A DNA stretch of 64,000 nucleotides, taken from the NCBI RefSeq assembly GCF_030345715.1, contig NZ_JAUASX010000011.1:62001-126000 (forward strand), in the 5' to 3' direction. Every line of letters starts with the position of its first letter. Position 1 is the stretch's first letter. The translations under genes were made by a program, and so were the position numbers. The stretch comes from Solimonas sp. SE-A11 (GTDB taxonomy: Bacteria > Pseudomonadota > Gammaproteobacteria > Nevskiales > Nevskiaceae). The notes beneath the pieces were generated by a model. That model did not search any database. It saw only the letters and a list, made by a program, of their open reading frames with translations, and had not been told where the DNA came from. Below are positions 8,416 to 17,116 of this stretch, piece by piece.

Positions 8416-10020
8416 CTAGAGCTTTGGCCGCTCGGCCAGGGCGCGCACCAGGGCCGGATCGCGGTCGTAGATATCGGCCTTGAAGCCGATCCGGCCGCTC
8501 TCGGGCACGTCGATGGTCCAGTAGGCCAGCAGGATCGGCAGCGGCTTGGCCAGCTTGACGCTGCGCGTGGTGGGCTCGGACAGGGCCTTGTCCAGGCCGG
8601 CCTGGTCCCAGGCCGGGTCATTGAGCAGCAGGCGCACCAGTTCCAGCACGTTCTCCACGCGGATGCAGCCGGAGCTGAAGGCGCGCTGGCTGGCGCCGAA
8701 AAGTTCGCGGTGCGGCGTGTCGTGCAGGTACACGGCGTAGGGGTTGGGGAAGCGGATCACCGCACGGCCCAGCGAGTTGCCTTCGCCGGCATCCTGGCGC
8801 AGCGTGACGGCGCCGGGCTTGGCCCAGTTGACCTGCTTGGCGTCCAGTTCCTGGCCGGCGGCGTCGAACACGCGGATGCGGTTGCGCGCCAGGTAGCCCG
8901 GGTCGCGCCGCACCTTCGGCAGCACGTCCTCGCGCAGGATCGTCGGCGGGACGGTCCAGGTAGGGTTCAGCGTCAGGTAGGTGATCTCGGACTTGAAGAT
9001 CGGGGTGCTGCGGAAGGGCTTGCCCACCTGCACGCGCGAGGACCACACCGATTCGCCGTTGCGGAACAGGTTGATGTGGAAGCCGGCGATGTCCACCAGC
9101 ACGAAGTCGTCGTGCAGTTCGTGCAGCAGCCAGCGGCCGCGCTCCAGGTTGGCGCGCACCTGGTCGATGCGCCGCGCCACCGGCACGTTCAATGCCGTGC
9201 GCGTGCCCGGGCCGATGGCGCCGTCGGTGTCGAGATACTGCTCCTGCTGGAAGCGCTTGACCGCGGCCTCCAGCGTCGCGTCGTAGAGCGTGGCGCCGTT
9301 GTCGTCGGCGGCCGCGATGTCGCCGGTGGCGGCCAGGCGCTTGCGCAGCAGGGCCACGCGCGGATCGTCCATACCGGGCTTGAGCGAGGCGCCGGCGGGG
9401 ATCGGGGCCCAGCCGCCGGCCGCTTCCACCGCACGCAGGCGCTTGAGGGCGGCGCGCAAGCGCGCGTAGGCGGTGTGCGTGGGCCGGGCGCCGTCAAAGA
9501 CGGCGGCGATGTTGCCGCTGCGCACCGCCTCCACCATGTAGCCCAGGGCCTCGTCCGGGGTCATGCTGCGCGTGGCGAAGTTCCACTGCGCGTCGAGGCT
9601 GGCGGGGTTGACCTTGCCGCGGAACAGGTGCGCCAGCGCCAGCAGGTAGGAGCGGGTGGTGGCGAGGTCATAGGCGGCGATGCTCGAAGGGTCCGCCGAG
9701 GCCGGCCCCTTCTCGACCGACTCCAGCGCGTAGTCGCGCGGGTCCAGGCCGTCGTCTGTGACGCCGCGCAGCGCGGCGACCAGCGCTTCCTGGCGGGCCC
9801 GATCGTTCCAGGCCGGGGCGAAGTCGCGGCGCTCGTAGAAGCGCGCGATGCCCTCGGTCAGGGAGACGCCCTCCAGCTTGGGGCCGGCGGGGCCGGCGTC
9901 ACGCAGTTGCTCCACGCGCTCGCGGATGGCCTCGCTCAGGCCCTGAGCCTGGGCGGGCAAAATGCAGGCACCTGCCAGCAGCAGCGCCGCGAAGCCGCGG
10001 CGGAAAATGGTCATGCCCAT
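8416..10020 (-). CDS. Murein L,D-transpeptidase (YcbB/LdtD-like)
   Basis: 534 residues. Signal peptide (about 1-25), a helical N-terminal region, a peptidoglycan-binding domain (about 215-280) and a YkuD catalytic domain (about 305-480). The catalytic motif is HDTPHRELF followed by SSGCIRV with nucleophile Cys452. It should form 3-3 cross-links in periplasmic peptidoglycan, as E. coli LdtD does. ATG 10020 has AGGGAG just upstream. It is transcribed divergently from a second YkuD-type gene, sharing an 85-base promoter region. Confidence 0.93.
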   Translation of the reverse strand: MGMTIFRRGFAALLLAGACILPAQAQGLSEAIRERVEQLRDAGPAGPKLEGVSLTEGIARFYERRDFAPAWNDRARQEALVAALRGVTDDGLDPRDYALESVEKGPASADPSSIAAYDLATTRSYLLALAHLFRGKVNPASLDAQWNFATRSMTPDEALGYMVEAVRSGNIAAVFDGARPTHTAYARLRAALKRLRAVEAAGGWAPIPAGASLKPGMDDPRVALLRKRLAATGDIAAADDNGATLYDATLEAAVKRFQQEQYLDTDGAIGPGTRTALNVPVARRIDQVRANLERGRWLLHELHDDFVLVDIAGFHINLFRNGESVWSSRVQVGKPFRSTPIFKSEITYLTLNPTWTVPPTILREDVLPKVRRDPGYLARNRIRVFDAAGQELDAKQVNWAKPGAVTLRQDAGEGNSLGRAVIRFPNPYAVYLHDTPHRELFGASQRAFSSGCIRVENVLELVRLLLNDPAWDQAGLDKALSEPTTRSVKLAKPLPILLAYWTIDVPESGRIGFKADIYDRDPALVRALAERPKL

Positions 10021-10105
10021 GACGCTCCCTGTCGTTGCGCGGGCTGGGGACGCCCGCTTGTCGGCGCGATTTTGCCCTGTCCGCGGGGCCGGCTACCATG
10101 CCGCC

Positions 10106-10849
10106 ATGCCGTATCCCCTTGTCAGGCAGTGTCTCGCCGCCGTTTTCCTGCTCGTGGCCGCCAGGGTGGTCCAGGCTGCGCCGCCGGCCGAGGCCCTGCG
10201 CCGCGCCGCGCCGGACATCAACCCGAAGGCGCTGAAGGCCGCGTTGTCGGCGCTGGACTGCGCCGTGGCGGCCGGCATGACGCCTGCGCAGCATCTCGGG
10301 GTCATCGACTACTCCCTGCCGTCCACTCAGCGGCGCCTCTGGGTGTTCGACCTGAAGACGCGAAAGCTGCTGTTCCGCGAACTGGTGGCGCACGGCAAGA
10401 ACTCGGGAGAGAACCTTGCAACCCGGTTCTCGAACAGCCCGGACAGCCTGACCTCCAGCCTCGGTCCGTTCCGCACGCTGGGCGCCTACGAAGGCCGCAA
10501 CGGCTACTCGCTGCGCATGGCCGGCCTGGAGCCGGGCGTCAACGACCGCGCCTATACGCGGGCCCTGGTGATGCACGGTGCGCAGTACGTGGATGCCAAG
10601 ATGGCCAGCAAGCAGGGTCGCCTGGGACGCAGCTGGGGCTGTCCGGCGGTACGCCCGGCCGTGGCGCAGAAGCTGATCGACACGCTCAAGGACGGCCAGT
10701 TCGTGTTCGCCTGGTATCCGGACCCGGCCTGGGCCGGGGCCAATGGCTACGCGCAGTGTCCGCTGACCTCCGGCCATGAGGCGCCCGACACTGCCGGCGC
10801 CGCGCTGGCCTCCAACGAGCCGCAGGTGCCGGCGGGCGTGCTGCCCTAG
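10106..10849 (+). CDS. Secreted L,D-transpeptidase catalytic-domain protein (YkuD_2 type)
   Basis: 247 residues. A signal peptide ends near VVQAA (about 24). The catalytic domain shows His157 in VMHGAQYVD and Cys179 in GRSWGCPAV, the pair used by YkuD-like cysteine transpeptidases. The pattern is that of the 'murein L,D-transpeptidase catalytic domain family' rather than LdtD. I chose ATG 10106 because it opens the signal peptide. The gene converges with the cupin gene and the two stops overlap in a shared CTAG. Confidence 0.88.
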   Translation: MPYPLVRQCLAAVFLLVAARVVQAAPPAEALRRAAPDINPKALKAALSALDCAVAAGMTPAQHLGVIDYSLPSTQRRLWVFDLKTRKLLFRELVAHGKNSGENLATRFSNSPDSLTSSLGPFRTLGAYEGRNGYSLRMAGLEPGVNDRAYTRALVMHGAQYVDAKMASKQGRLGRSWGCPAVRPAVAQKLIDTLKDGQFVFAWYPDPAWAGANGYAQCPLTSGHEAPDTAGAALASNEPQVPAGVLP

Positions 10850-11229
10850 ACGGCACTCATCGCGTCGTCGATGTCCTCGTAGACGTCCCAGCGGAAGCGC
10901 GGTGTGCACAGCGCCAGGAACACGAGATCTTCACTGCCGGTGTTGGTGATGCGCTGTGCTTGACCCGGCGCGATGCGCAGCACGTCGCCCGGTAGCAGTT
11001 CCTGCGGCGGCAGCCCGCCGATCTCGGCGCGGCCGCGGCCCTCCAGGATGACGTAGCGCTCGGCGATCCCGTCCAGGCGGTGCCAGCGCGTGGTGACGCC
11101 AGGCGTCACGCGCGCACGCGCGACCGACAGCCCGGGATCGTCCGGCGTGTTTGACAGCTCGGCGATGCTGCAGCGTTCCTGCGTGGGCGCTTCCGCCGCG
11201 CCGCTGCCTGGGCTGGTTCCCGGCCGCAT
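10846..11229 (-). CDS. Single-domain cupin protein
   Basis: 127 residues with a cupin barrel: TTRWHRLDGIAERYVILEGR for motif 1 and PGDVLRIAPGQAQRITNTG for motif 2. Likely a small metal-binding regulator or isomerase; the reaction cannot be predicted. ATG 11229 overlaps the stop of the preceding 56-residue gene (TGATG), so it is the third gene of a coupled operon with a membrane protein and a small charged protein. Confidence 0.82.
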   Translation of the reverse strand: MRPGTSPGSGAAEAPTQERCSIAELSNTPDDPGLSVARARVTPGVTTRWHRLDGIAERYVILEGRGRAEIGGLPPQELLPGDVLRIAPGQAQRITNTGSEDLVFLALCTPRFRWDVYEDIDDAMSAV

Positions 11230-11399
11230 CAGATCTTGCCGGCCTTGGCCTGGCGGGCGGCCCACATGTTGTCGACCAGGTTGGGATAGCGCCGCCCGTT
11301 GCGCTCGGCGCGCTCCTTGGCCGCCGCCTTCTGTTCCGGCGTCAACGGCAGGCTCTTGCCCGCCGGCTTGTCGCGCTTCCAGGGTGGCAGCTCCTTCAT
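11229..11399 (-). CDS. Small charged hypothetical protein (56 aa)
   Basis: Begins MKELPPWKRDKPAGKSLPLT and ends with a helix containing YPNLVDNMWAARQAKAG. It is coupled on both sides: its ATG overlaps the stop of the membrane-protein gene (ATGA) and its stop overlaps the cupin start (TGATG). High Lys/Arg/Glu content and conserved-looking coupling support a real gene. No known family recognised. Confidence 0.65.
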   Translation of the reverse strand: MKELPPWKRDKPAGKSLPLTPEQKAAAKERAERNGRRYPNLVDNMWAARQAKAGKI

Positions 11400-11806
11400 G
11401 CGGCGGGCCGGGCGTAGGCGGCACGCAACTGGCTGACGCTGCCGGCGGCCTCGGTGAACACGAACAGCCACAGCACCGGCGGGCCGCCCGCCACGAGGAT
11501 CACCCAGGCCAGCACCGCCGCCACATACAGGCGCGCCCAGCCGTCGATCACACCGAGCAGGCCTACCGGGTGCAGCAGCCGCGCCAGGGCCCAGGTGCCG
11601 ATCAGGGCGCCGCTGAGGCTCACGAACAGCAGGTGCATGGGCTCGGCCAGCGATGGAGCGGCAGCCGTGCCGCCGAGCAGTCCGTTTAGCCAGTAGGTCA
11701 GCGCCAGGAATTGCGGCGCCAGCGGCGGGATCGCCATCCAGGCCAGGGCGGCATCGAGGCTGGCCCAGAAGCGGACCTTGGCGGGCGAGAGTTGGGCGTA
11801 GCGCAT
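11396..11806 (-). CDS. Small integral membrane protein (136 aa)
   Basis: Starts MRYAQLSPAKVRFWASLDAA with CAGGAG ahead of the ATG. Three to four hydrophobic stretches are visible, including PMHLLFVSLSGALIGTWALA and LYVAAVLAWVILVAGGPPVL. First gene of a coupled three-gene unit with a 56-residue protein and a cupin. I do not recognise a family. Confidence 0.75.
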   Translation of the reverse strand: MRYAQLSPAKVRFWASLDAALAWMAIPPLAPQFLALTYWLNGLLGGTAAAPSLAEPMHLLFVSLSGALIGTWALARLLHPVGLLGVIDGWARLYVAAVLAWVILVAGGPPVLWLFVFTEAAGSVSQLRAAYARPAA

Positions 11807-11992
11807 ACGAACTCCTGAGGCATGCGACAGCGTAACCCGGCGCCATGGACCTCCGGAAGGAAGAGCCCCGTGGCTGACGGGCACGGCCTTGCCGTCCACA
11901 CCTCGGGCGCCCCTGCTCGTCTGCCCGGGGCACATGGCGCCGGTCCGGGCCTTCGTGGCCTTCCCGCAGGATGCATTGCGTCGCCAGCAACG

Positions 11993-12017
11993 AAAAAGGC
12001 GCCGGCATGCCGGCGCC
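11993..12017 (-). terminator. Rho-independent terminator
   Basis: On the minus strand a perfect 20-base palindrome, GGCGCCGGCATGCCGGCGCC (11998-12017), is followed by five T residues (11997-11993). It lies directly downstream of the glycine-zipper gene and should end its transcript. Confidence 0.8.
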
Positions 12018-12042
12018 CTTGGACACGCGACGTACAGGGAGA

Positions 12043-12342
12043 TCAGTCGTGGTGCTTATGCTTGTGCTTGCGGTGGCCACGATGCTTGCCGTTATCGCCC
12101 TTGCGGTGCTCATGCACGATCACGGTCTTGGAGGGCTCCGGCCGGGAGCCGATCGCGGCTCCTGCGCCGCCGCCGATGGCACCGCCAATGATGGCGCCGT
12201 TGCGGCCGCCTATGCTGTCGCCGATCGCAGCGCCGGCGCCGCCGCCGATGGCGCCACCCACGATGGCCCCGGTATCGGCGGCCAGGCTCGCCGTGGATGC
12301 CAGCCCCAAGCCAGCCAGTAACGCGATCATTCCAAGACGCAT
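12043..12342 (-). CDS. Secreted glycine-zipper protein with His/Lys-rich tail
   Basis: 99 residues. A signal peptide (MRLGMIALLAGLGLASTASL, cut near AA-DT) precedes two glycine-zipper units of the form AIVGGAIGGGAGAAIGD / AIIGGAIGGGAGAAIGS, typical of outer-membrane-inserting or lipoprotein-like small proteins. The C-terminus is strongly basic with eight histidines (GKHRGHRKHKHKHHD), which could bind metal. ATG 12342 opens the signal peptide. The gene is single and followed by its own terminator. Confidence 0.8.
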   Translation of the reverse strand: MRLGMIALLAGLGLASTASLAADTGAIVGGAIGGGAGAAIGDSIGGRNGAIIGGAIGGGAGAAIGSRPEPSKTVIVHEHRKGDNGKHRGHRKHKHKHHD

Positions 12343-12418
12343 GTGAGCCCCTTTTCCGTCGATGGGTGACGGGATGCTGCAGGCATCTTGCCATCCCAAA
12401 CCGAACGACGGCTGAACG

Positions 12419-13651
12419 TCAGGCGGTCAGGAGTTCGTCCAGCGCCCTCAGCAAGCGCTCGATGTCCTGCGTCGAGTTGTAGTGCAGGAACGACAGGCGC
12501 AGCACGCCCTGCTTCGGGTCCAGCCCCATCGCCTGCAGCAGCCGCACGGCGTAGAAATGGCCCGCGGCGGCGAGTACGCCGCGCTGTGCCAGCGCCGGTA
12601 CCAGCGCTGCGGGCGATTGCCCGATGACCTGCACGGCCACCGTGGCCGCGCGTTGACTGGCGTCGGTGGGCCCGAGGATGCGCAGCCCCTTGATCTGCCC
12701 CAGGCCGTCGAGCAGGCGCGCCAGCAGTGGCTCTTCGGCGTCATGAAGCAGTGCGCGGATGCGTTGCGCGCGCCCGATCAGCGCCGCGCCGGGATGGTGG
12801 TGGGCGTCCAGGGCATCGAAGTAGCTGGCGATGCCGCCCGCGGCGGCGATCTGGGCGTGATCGGGCCCGGCCGGCGTCAGGCGCTTGCGCGGCAGCGAGG
12901 CGTTGAAGAAATGGCCCTGGTTGGCGAGGCGGTCCAGCAATTCGCGGCCCAGCACCATCAGGCCCTGGTGGGGCCCGAAGGTCTTGTACAGCGAGAACAG
13001 GTAGATGTCCGCACCCAGCGCACGCAGGTCCGGCAGGCCATGCGGAGCATAGGAGACGCCGTCCACCAGCGACAGCGCGCCGGCGGCCCGGATCTTTGCC
13101 GTGAGCCGCGCCACCGGGTTCAACTGCGCGACGATGTTGGAGCACTGCGGAAACACGACCAGGCGTGTGCGTTCGTTGAGCAGCGCATCCAGCGCGTCGG
13201 GGTCCAGCGCGCCGCTGGCAGGGTCCACCTGCCACTCGCGCAGCACGAAGCCTTCCGCCGCCAGGCGGCGCCAGACGCCGCCGTTGGCTTCGTGGTCCTG
13301 GGTGGTGACGACGATCTCGTCGCCGGGCTGGAGCAGGCCGCGGAAGGCCTGGGCCAGTACGTAGGTGTTCTGCGAAGTGGACGGGCCGAAATGCAACTCG
13401 TCGGCGCCGACGCCCAGGTATTCCGCCAGGCGCTCGTGCGAGGCGTCCATCCAGGCGCCGGCCTCGATGGAAGCGGGGTAGGAGTAGTAGGGCTGTACCT
13501 TGAGGCGCCGGTAGTAATCGCCCAGCAGGTCGATCACCTGGCGGCAGGCATAGGAACCCCCGGCGTTCTCGAAGAAGGCCTGGTCGCGCAATGTGGGCTC
13601 GGCGAAGGCGGGGAACTGGGTGCGGACGAAGTCGAGATCGAGCGAGGTCAT
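12419..13651 (-). CDS. Class V aminotransferase-fold PLP enzyme (cysteine desulfurase-like)
   Basis: 410 residues. The fold is that of SufS/CsdA-type enzymes: GPSTSQNTYVLAQAF for phosphate binding, a TTQDHEANGGVW segment, Asp in LSLVDGVSYAPHGLPDL, and the PLP lysine in FSLYKTFGPHQG. The usual SufS active-site Cys loop is not evident, so it may be an isomerase, lyase or a cysteine-desulfurase-like protein acting on another amino acid. It is not next to any suf or isc gene, which argues against a core Fe-S role. Confidence 0.88.
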   Translation of the reverse strand: MTSLDLDFVRTQFPAFAEPTLRDQAFFENAGGSYACRQVIDLLGDYYRRLKVQPYYSYPASIEAGAWMDASHERLAEYLGVGADELHFGPSTSQNTYVLAQAFRGLLQPGDEIVVTTQDHEANGGVWRRLAAEGFVLREWQVDPASGALDPDALDALLNERTRLVVFPQCSNIVAQLNPVARLTAKIRAAGALSLVDGVSYAPHGLPDLRALGADIYLFSLYKTFGPHQGLMVLGRELLDRLANQGHFFNASLPRKRLTPAGPDHAQIAAAGGIASYFDALDAHHHPGAALIGRAQRIRALLHDAEEPLLARLLDGLGQIKGLRILGPTDASQRAATVAVQVIGQSPAALVPALAQRGVLAAAGHFYAVRLLQAMGLDPKQGVLRLSFLHYNSTQDIERLLRALDELLTA

Positions 13652-13721
13652 GCGCCGATCTTAACCGCAGCGGTGGCGATGGAGGGACGGAGCGGGGGTG
13701 CCGCGCCGTCCCTCCGCGGGC

Positions 13722-14027
13722 TTACTTGAAGAAGTACTCGTCGCGGGACAGCTTGCCGTCGCGATTGGCGTCGCGCGTGGCCAGGCGCTTGGCCAGCTGC
13801 GAGTTCGGTTCCAGCTCCGACATGTCGAGGAAGCCGTCGCCGTTCTTGTCGGGCGAGATGGCGCCGGTGGCGCCCGTGATCTTGACGTCCTTGCCGTAGT
13901 CCGGAGTGCCGACGACGTTGCTGCCGGGCGCCATCATGTCGGCTCCGGGCAGGGGACGGTCGGTATTGGCGGCGGCGGTCACGCTGACCAGGATCAGGGC
14001 GGCGAACAGGGATTTGCTGCGATACAT
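13722..14027 (-). CDS. Secreted EF-hand protein
   Basis: 101 residues. A signal peptide (MYRSKSLFAALILVSVTAAA) is followed by two EF-hand calcium loops: DKNGDGFLDMSE and DANRDGKLSRDE, both with acidic residues at the chelating positions. ATG 14027 has GGAGAA upstream. Probably a periplasmic calcium-binding protein. It is divergent from the WG-repeat gene. Confidence 0.82.
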   Translation of the reverse strand: MYRSKSLFAALILVSVTAAANTDRPLPGADMMAPGSNVVGTPDYGKDVKITGATGAISPDKNGDGFLDMSELEPNSQLAKRLATRDANRDGKLSRDEYFFK

Positions 14028-14229
14028 GATGATTCTCCAAGCGGATGATGAAGTCATGGCAATGCCCGATGGGGGACGCCGTTGTCCGCTGGGGTCAGGC
14101 TGGCGACGGAGCTGCGACCACGCCCTTGGGGTCGATCCGTCTTGGCCATAGCCTAGCCGCAGCGGCGGACGCCGACAACGGCTTATGCTTGCGGCCTGCG
14201 GCGCCCGAGACGCTGAGGGGAATGTATCG

Positions 14230-15399
14230 ATGCCAAGATGTGCATGGGGCCTGCTGGCCGCTTCGCTGCCCTGCCTGCTGCTGCCTGCCTGGGCGGCGGA
14301 GGCGCCGGGCCGTTTTCCGATCCGCCAGGGTGACCGCCATGGCGCGATCGACGCCACCGGCAAGGTCGTGATCGAGCCGCAATACGACGGCGAGCTGCGC
14401 TTCTCCGACGGCCTGGCGGTTGCCGCCGTAGGCTCCAAGGTGAGCGTGGTCGACGTGGACGGCAAGGTCGTCATTTCCCCGCTGGCCAAGGTCGGCATCG
14501 GCAACGGCGAGTTCGCGCAGGAGGTGAGCCTGGCTTCGCTGATCGCCGGACCATTCTCCGAGGGGTTGGCGCCGTTCCGCATGGGGCGCAAGCTGGGCTA
14601 CCTGCACCGTAGCGGTGCGGTGGCGGTACCGCCGCAGTTTGACCAGGTGGAGCCCTTCAGCGAGGGGCAGGCGTTGGCGGCCGTGGCGGGGCACTGGGGC
14701 AGCATCGACCGCAGCGGCAAGTGGGTGATCGAGCCGCAGTTCAACAAGCCCTTCCGCTTCCAGGAAGGCCTGGCGGTGGTGCTGGTGTCCGGCAAGGGCT
14801 ACGGCTACATCGACCGCCAGGGCCAGTTCGCGATCCCGGCGCAGTACCACTACGCCTACAACTTCTCCGGAGGCCGCGCGCGGGTGCAGCTGCGCGAGGG
14901 CCATGGCTACATCGACCGTCAGGGCAAGATCGTGATCGAGCCCTCGAAGGAGTACCGAGTGGGGGCCGACTACCGCGAGGACCGTGCACCGGCGCGCGCC
15001 GAAGGCAAGGGTTGGGGCTATCTCGATCCGCAGGGTGACTTTGCCGTTGCGCCACAGTTCTTCCACGCCAGGGAATTCAGCGAGGGGCGCGCCGCCGTGG
15101 CGGTGGGGGATGTGCGCAATCACCAGTGGGGATATGTCGACCCCGTCGGCAACCCGGTCGGTGCCGCCCGCTTCCAGCAAGCCGAGCCCTTCTCGGAGGG
15201 CCGTGCCGCGGTGCTGGTGCCCCGCGCGGGATACGGCTACGTGGATGCGGCTGGCGAGCTGGTGATCGGGCCGCTGGAAGGCGTAAGCCAGGTGGAGCCC
15301 TTCAGTGGCGGCCTGGCGCGCATCTGGTTCAACCAGGCCGAGGGTCGCTGGGGTTACATCGACCGCAGCGGCAAGCTGGTGTGGAAGTCCTCGCCTTGA
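14230..15399 (+). CDS. Secreted WG-repeat protein
   Basis: 389 residues. A signal peptide ends near LPAWAAEA (about 23). The rest is a chain of WG-type repeats of about 35-45 residues, each with a G-Y/W-I-D-x-x-G core: I count ten (HGAIDATG, VSVVDVDG, LGYLHRSG, WGSIDRSG, YGYIDRQG, HGYIDRQG, WGYLDPQG, WGYVDPVG, YGYVDAAG, WGYIDRSG). Between them PQF/FSEG motifs alternate. WG repeats form beta-structured binding scaffolds; no enzyme domain is present. Start chosen for the signal peptide and a GAGGGGA site. Confidence 0.88.
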   Translation: MPRCAWGLLAASLPCLLLPAWAAEAPGRFPIRQGDRHGAIDATGKVVIEPQYDGELRFSDGLAVAAVGSKVSVVDVDGKVVISPLAKVGIGNGEFAQEVSLASLIAGPFSEGLAPFRMGRKLGYLHRSGAVAVPPQFDQVEPFSEGQALAAVAGHWGSIDRSGKWVIEPQFNKPFRFQEGLAVVLVSGKGYGYIDRQGQFAIPAQYHYAYNFSGGRARVQLREGHGYIDRQGKIVIEPSKEYRVGADYREDRAPARAEGKGWGYLDPQGDFAVAPQFFHAREFSEGRAAVAVGDVRNHQWGYVDPVGNPVGAARFQQAEPFSEGRAAVLVPRAGYGYVDAAGELVIGPLEGVSQVEPFSGGLARIWFNQAEGRWGYIDRSGKLVWKSSP

Positions 15400-15409
15400 A
15401 TGCGGCGAC

Positions 15410-15655
15410 TCAGAACGGATCTGGCCGGCAGGGCGGGCCGGGCATCGCCGGCAGCCGCAGCGCGGCACGCAGGCGGCGTGTCGCCAGGTCCTTGCGCGCC
15501 TCAGGTGCGCGGCAGGCCTGCAGCCAGCGCAGCGGCGCGTCGATGTCGGTGTTGCGCGCCGCCGCCATGGCGCAGGCGGCATCCAGCGCGGAGCGGTCTT
15601 CCTCGTCGAGGAAGCGTTCCAGCAGCTCGGTGATGTGGTTCAGGTCCTGATCCAT
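15410..15655 (-). CDS. Small hypothetical protein (81 aa)
   Basis: Begins MDQDLNHITELLERFLDEED and contains a helical segment with DIDAPLRWLQACR. It is acidic in the first half and basic at the end, with no signal or membrane segment. Its start codon shares the CCATGG at 15652-15657 with a possible start of the divergent Crp/Fnr gene. Unknown family; it is antisense to nothing else that is convincing. Confidence 0.55.
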   Translation of the reverse strand: MDQDLNHITELLERFLDEEDRSALDAACAMAAARNTDIDAPLRWLQACRAPEARKDLATRRLRAALRLPAMPGPPCRPDPF

Positions 15656-15668
15656 GGCGAGCGATAGT

Positions 15669-16250
15669 ATGCCGACTCCGGCCGCCCTCGTCGCCGCCCT
15701 GCGTCGTTACCTGCCGCTGGATGAAGCACAGGCCGGGGAACTGCAGCGGATGTCGCGGCCGGCACGGGTGCTGCGCGGCGAGCACCTGTTCCGCCCGGAC
15801 GAAGTCTGCCGCCGGCTGTTCTTCATGGCGCGCGGCCTGGTACGCAGCTACTACCTGTTCGACGACAAGGAAGTGAACCTGCGCCTGATCTGCGACGGCA
15901 GCGCGGTGCTGCCCCTGACCAGCCTGATCACGCAGCAGCCGGCGCAGGAACATATCCAGTGCCTGGCCGACTGCGAGGGCTGGTGGCTGTCGCTCGAGGG
16001 CATGCTGCGCCCGGATACGGCCGCGGCCTGGGAGCCGCTGCGGCGGGTGCTGGCGGAACGCCATTACCTGTCGATGGAGCGGCGCCTGCTGACTATCCAG
16101 TACAAGTCCGCGGCGCAACGCTGGCGCTATTTCTGCCAGACCATGGAGCCGCGGATCGTTGCGGAGACGCCAGCCCTGCACGTGGCGTCCTACCTGGGCG
16201 TCACGCCGGAGTCGCTGAGCCGCATCAAGCACGGCCTCGCCGCGCCATAG
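15669..16250 (+). CDS. Crp/Fnr-family transcriptional regulator
   Basis: 193 residues. An N-terminal cyclic-nucleotide-binding-type beta-roll (EHLFRPDEVCRRLFFMARGL, with 'ARGLVRSYYL') is followed by a C-terminal winged helix ending LHVASYLGVTPESLSRIKHG, which is the recognition helix. No FNR-type cysteine cluster is present. The start could be 15654 (in the shared CCATGG) or 15669; I prefer 15669, which opens directly into the domain. Target and effector are unknown; the following minus-strand SDR/MBL operon is a possible neighbour target. Confidence 0.85.
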   Translation: MPTPAALVAALRRYLPLDEAQAGELQRMSRPARVLRGEHLFRPDEVCRRLFFMARGLVRSYYLFDDKEVNLRLICDGSAVLPLTSLITQQPAQEHIQCLADCEGWWLSLEGMLRPDTAAAWEPLRRVLAERHYLSMERRLLTIQYKSAAQRWRYFCQTMEPRIVAETPALHVASYLGVTPESLSRIKHGLAAP

Positions 16251-16285
16251 GTGGTTCGTCTACCCCTGCTGGAGCTTCAGCCCGA

Positions 16286-17116
16286 TCAGGTGGCTTTCAT
16301 GGCTTTTTCGCTGAGTCGCCAGAGCCGCGCGGCGACGTCCATGTCACGGCTGGTGCTGCTGCCGTGCCGGCGGCTGCGGTTGACGTAGTACTTTCCGGTC
16401 ACGGTCCTGAACTTGTCGTCCGTTGCCATCCAGACGGCGGTGTCCGCGCCCTGCTGGGGTGTCAGCATGAAGGCTTTCATCAGACGCGCCAGTGGGGCCG
16501 GAAGCTGGCGGTAGATGTCGGTGGCGACGGCGCCAGGGTGAAAGGCGTTGACGGTGACGCGGGTATTCTTCAGGCGCAGGGCCAACTCGCGGACGAAGAG
16601 CAGGTTGGCCAGCTTGGCCTGGCCGTAGGCGTGCATGCTGGTGAGATGCTTGCTCGGCTTGGTGAAGCTGCGGGCGTCGATGCGTCCCAGCTTGTGCATC
16701 ATGGAGCTGGTCACGATGATGCGCCCCTGCGGTGCCGCCACGACTGCGTCCAGCAGGCGCTGGGCCAGGCGGAAGTGACCAAAATGCATGACGCCGATCA
16801 TTGCTTCGTAGCCGCTGGGCAGGGTCTGCAGCTTGGTCGTGTACATGCCGGCATTCAGGATCAGCACGTCGATCGTCGGAACACGCTTGAGCAGGTAGTC
16901 GGCGAAGCGGTCGATCTGCGCGAAGTCGGCCAGATCGAGCTTCACAGCGGCAATTTGGGCACCTGGGCTCGCCGCCTTGATCTTCTCCACGGCAGCGGCC
17001 GACTTGGCTTCGTCTCGCGCGGCGATGATGATGCGATTACCGCCCTTGGCCAGCGCCAGCGCCATTTCGTAGCCGATGCCGCTGTTGCCTCCGGTGATGA
17101 GTACGGTTCTGCTCAT
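16286..17116 (-). CDS. Short-chain dehydrogenase (retinol dehydrogenase-like)
   Basis: 276-residue classical SDR: cofactor motif TGGNSGIG near residue 8, ILNAGMY at about 100, and catalytic Y-x-x-x-K in HAYGQAKLAN. The long C-terminal part and the pattern TVNAFHPGAVATDIYR resemble the retinol-dehydrogenase/oxidoreductase group acting on alcohols of lipophilic compounds. Its ATG overlaps the stop of the upstream metallo-beta-lactamase-fold gene (ATGA), so both are made together. Confidence 0.9.
   Translation of the reverse strand: MSRTVLITGGNSGIGYEMALALAKGGNRIIIAARDEAKSAAAVEKIKAASPGAQIAAVKLDLADFAQIDRFADYLLKRVPTIDVLILNAGMYTTKLQTLPSGYEAMIGVMHFGHFRLAQRLLDAVVAAPQGRIIVTSSMMHKLGRIDARSFTKPSKHLTSMHAYGQAKLANLLFVRELALRLKNTRVTVNAFHPGAVATDIYRQLPAPLARLMKAFMLTPQQGADTAVWMATDDKFRTVTGKYYVNRSRRHGSSTSRDMDVAARLWRLSEKAMKAT

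Noticed and set aside
12419-13651. SufS cysteine desulfurase as a firm assignment
   Set aside because: The PLP motifs fit, but no active-site Cys loop or suf/isc neighbours are seen, so I keep only the family level.
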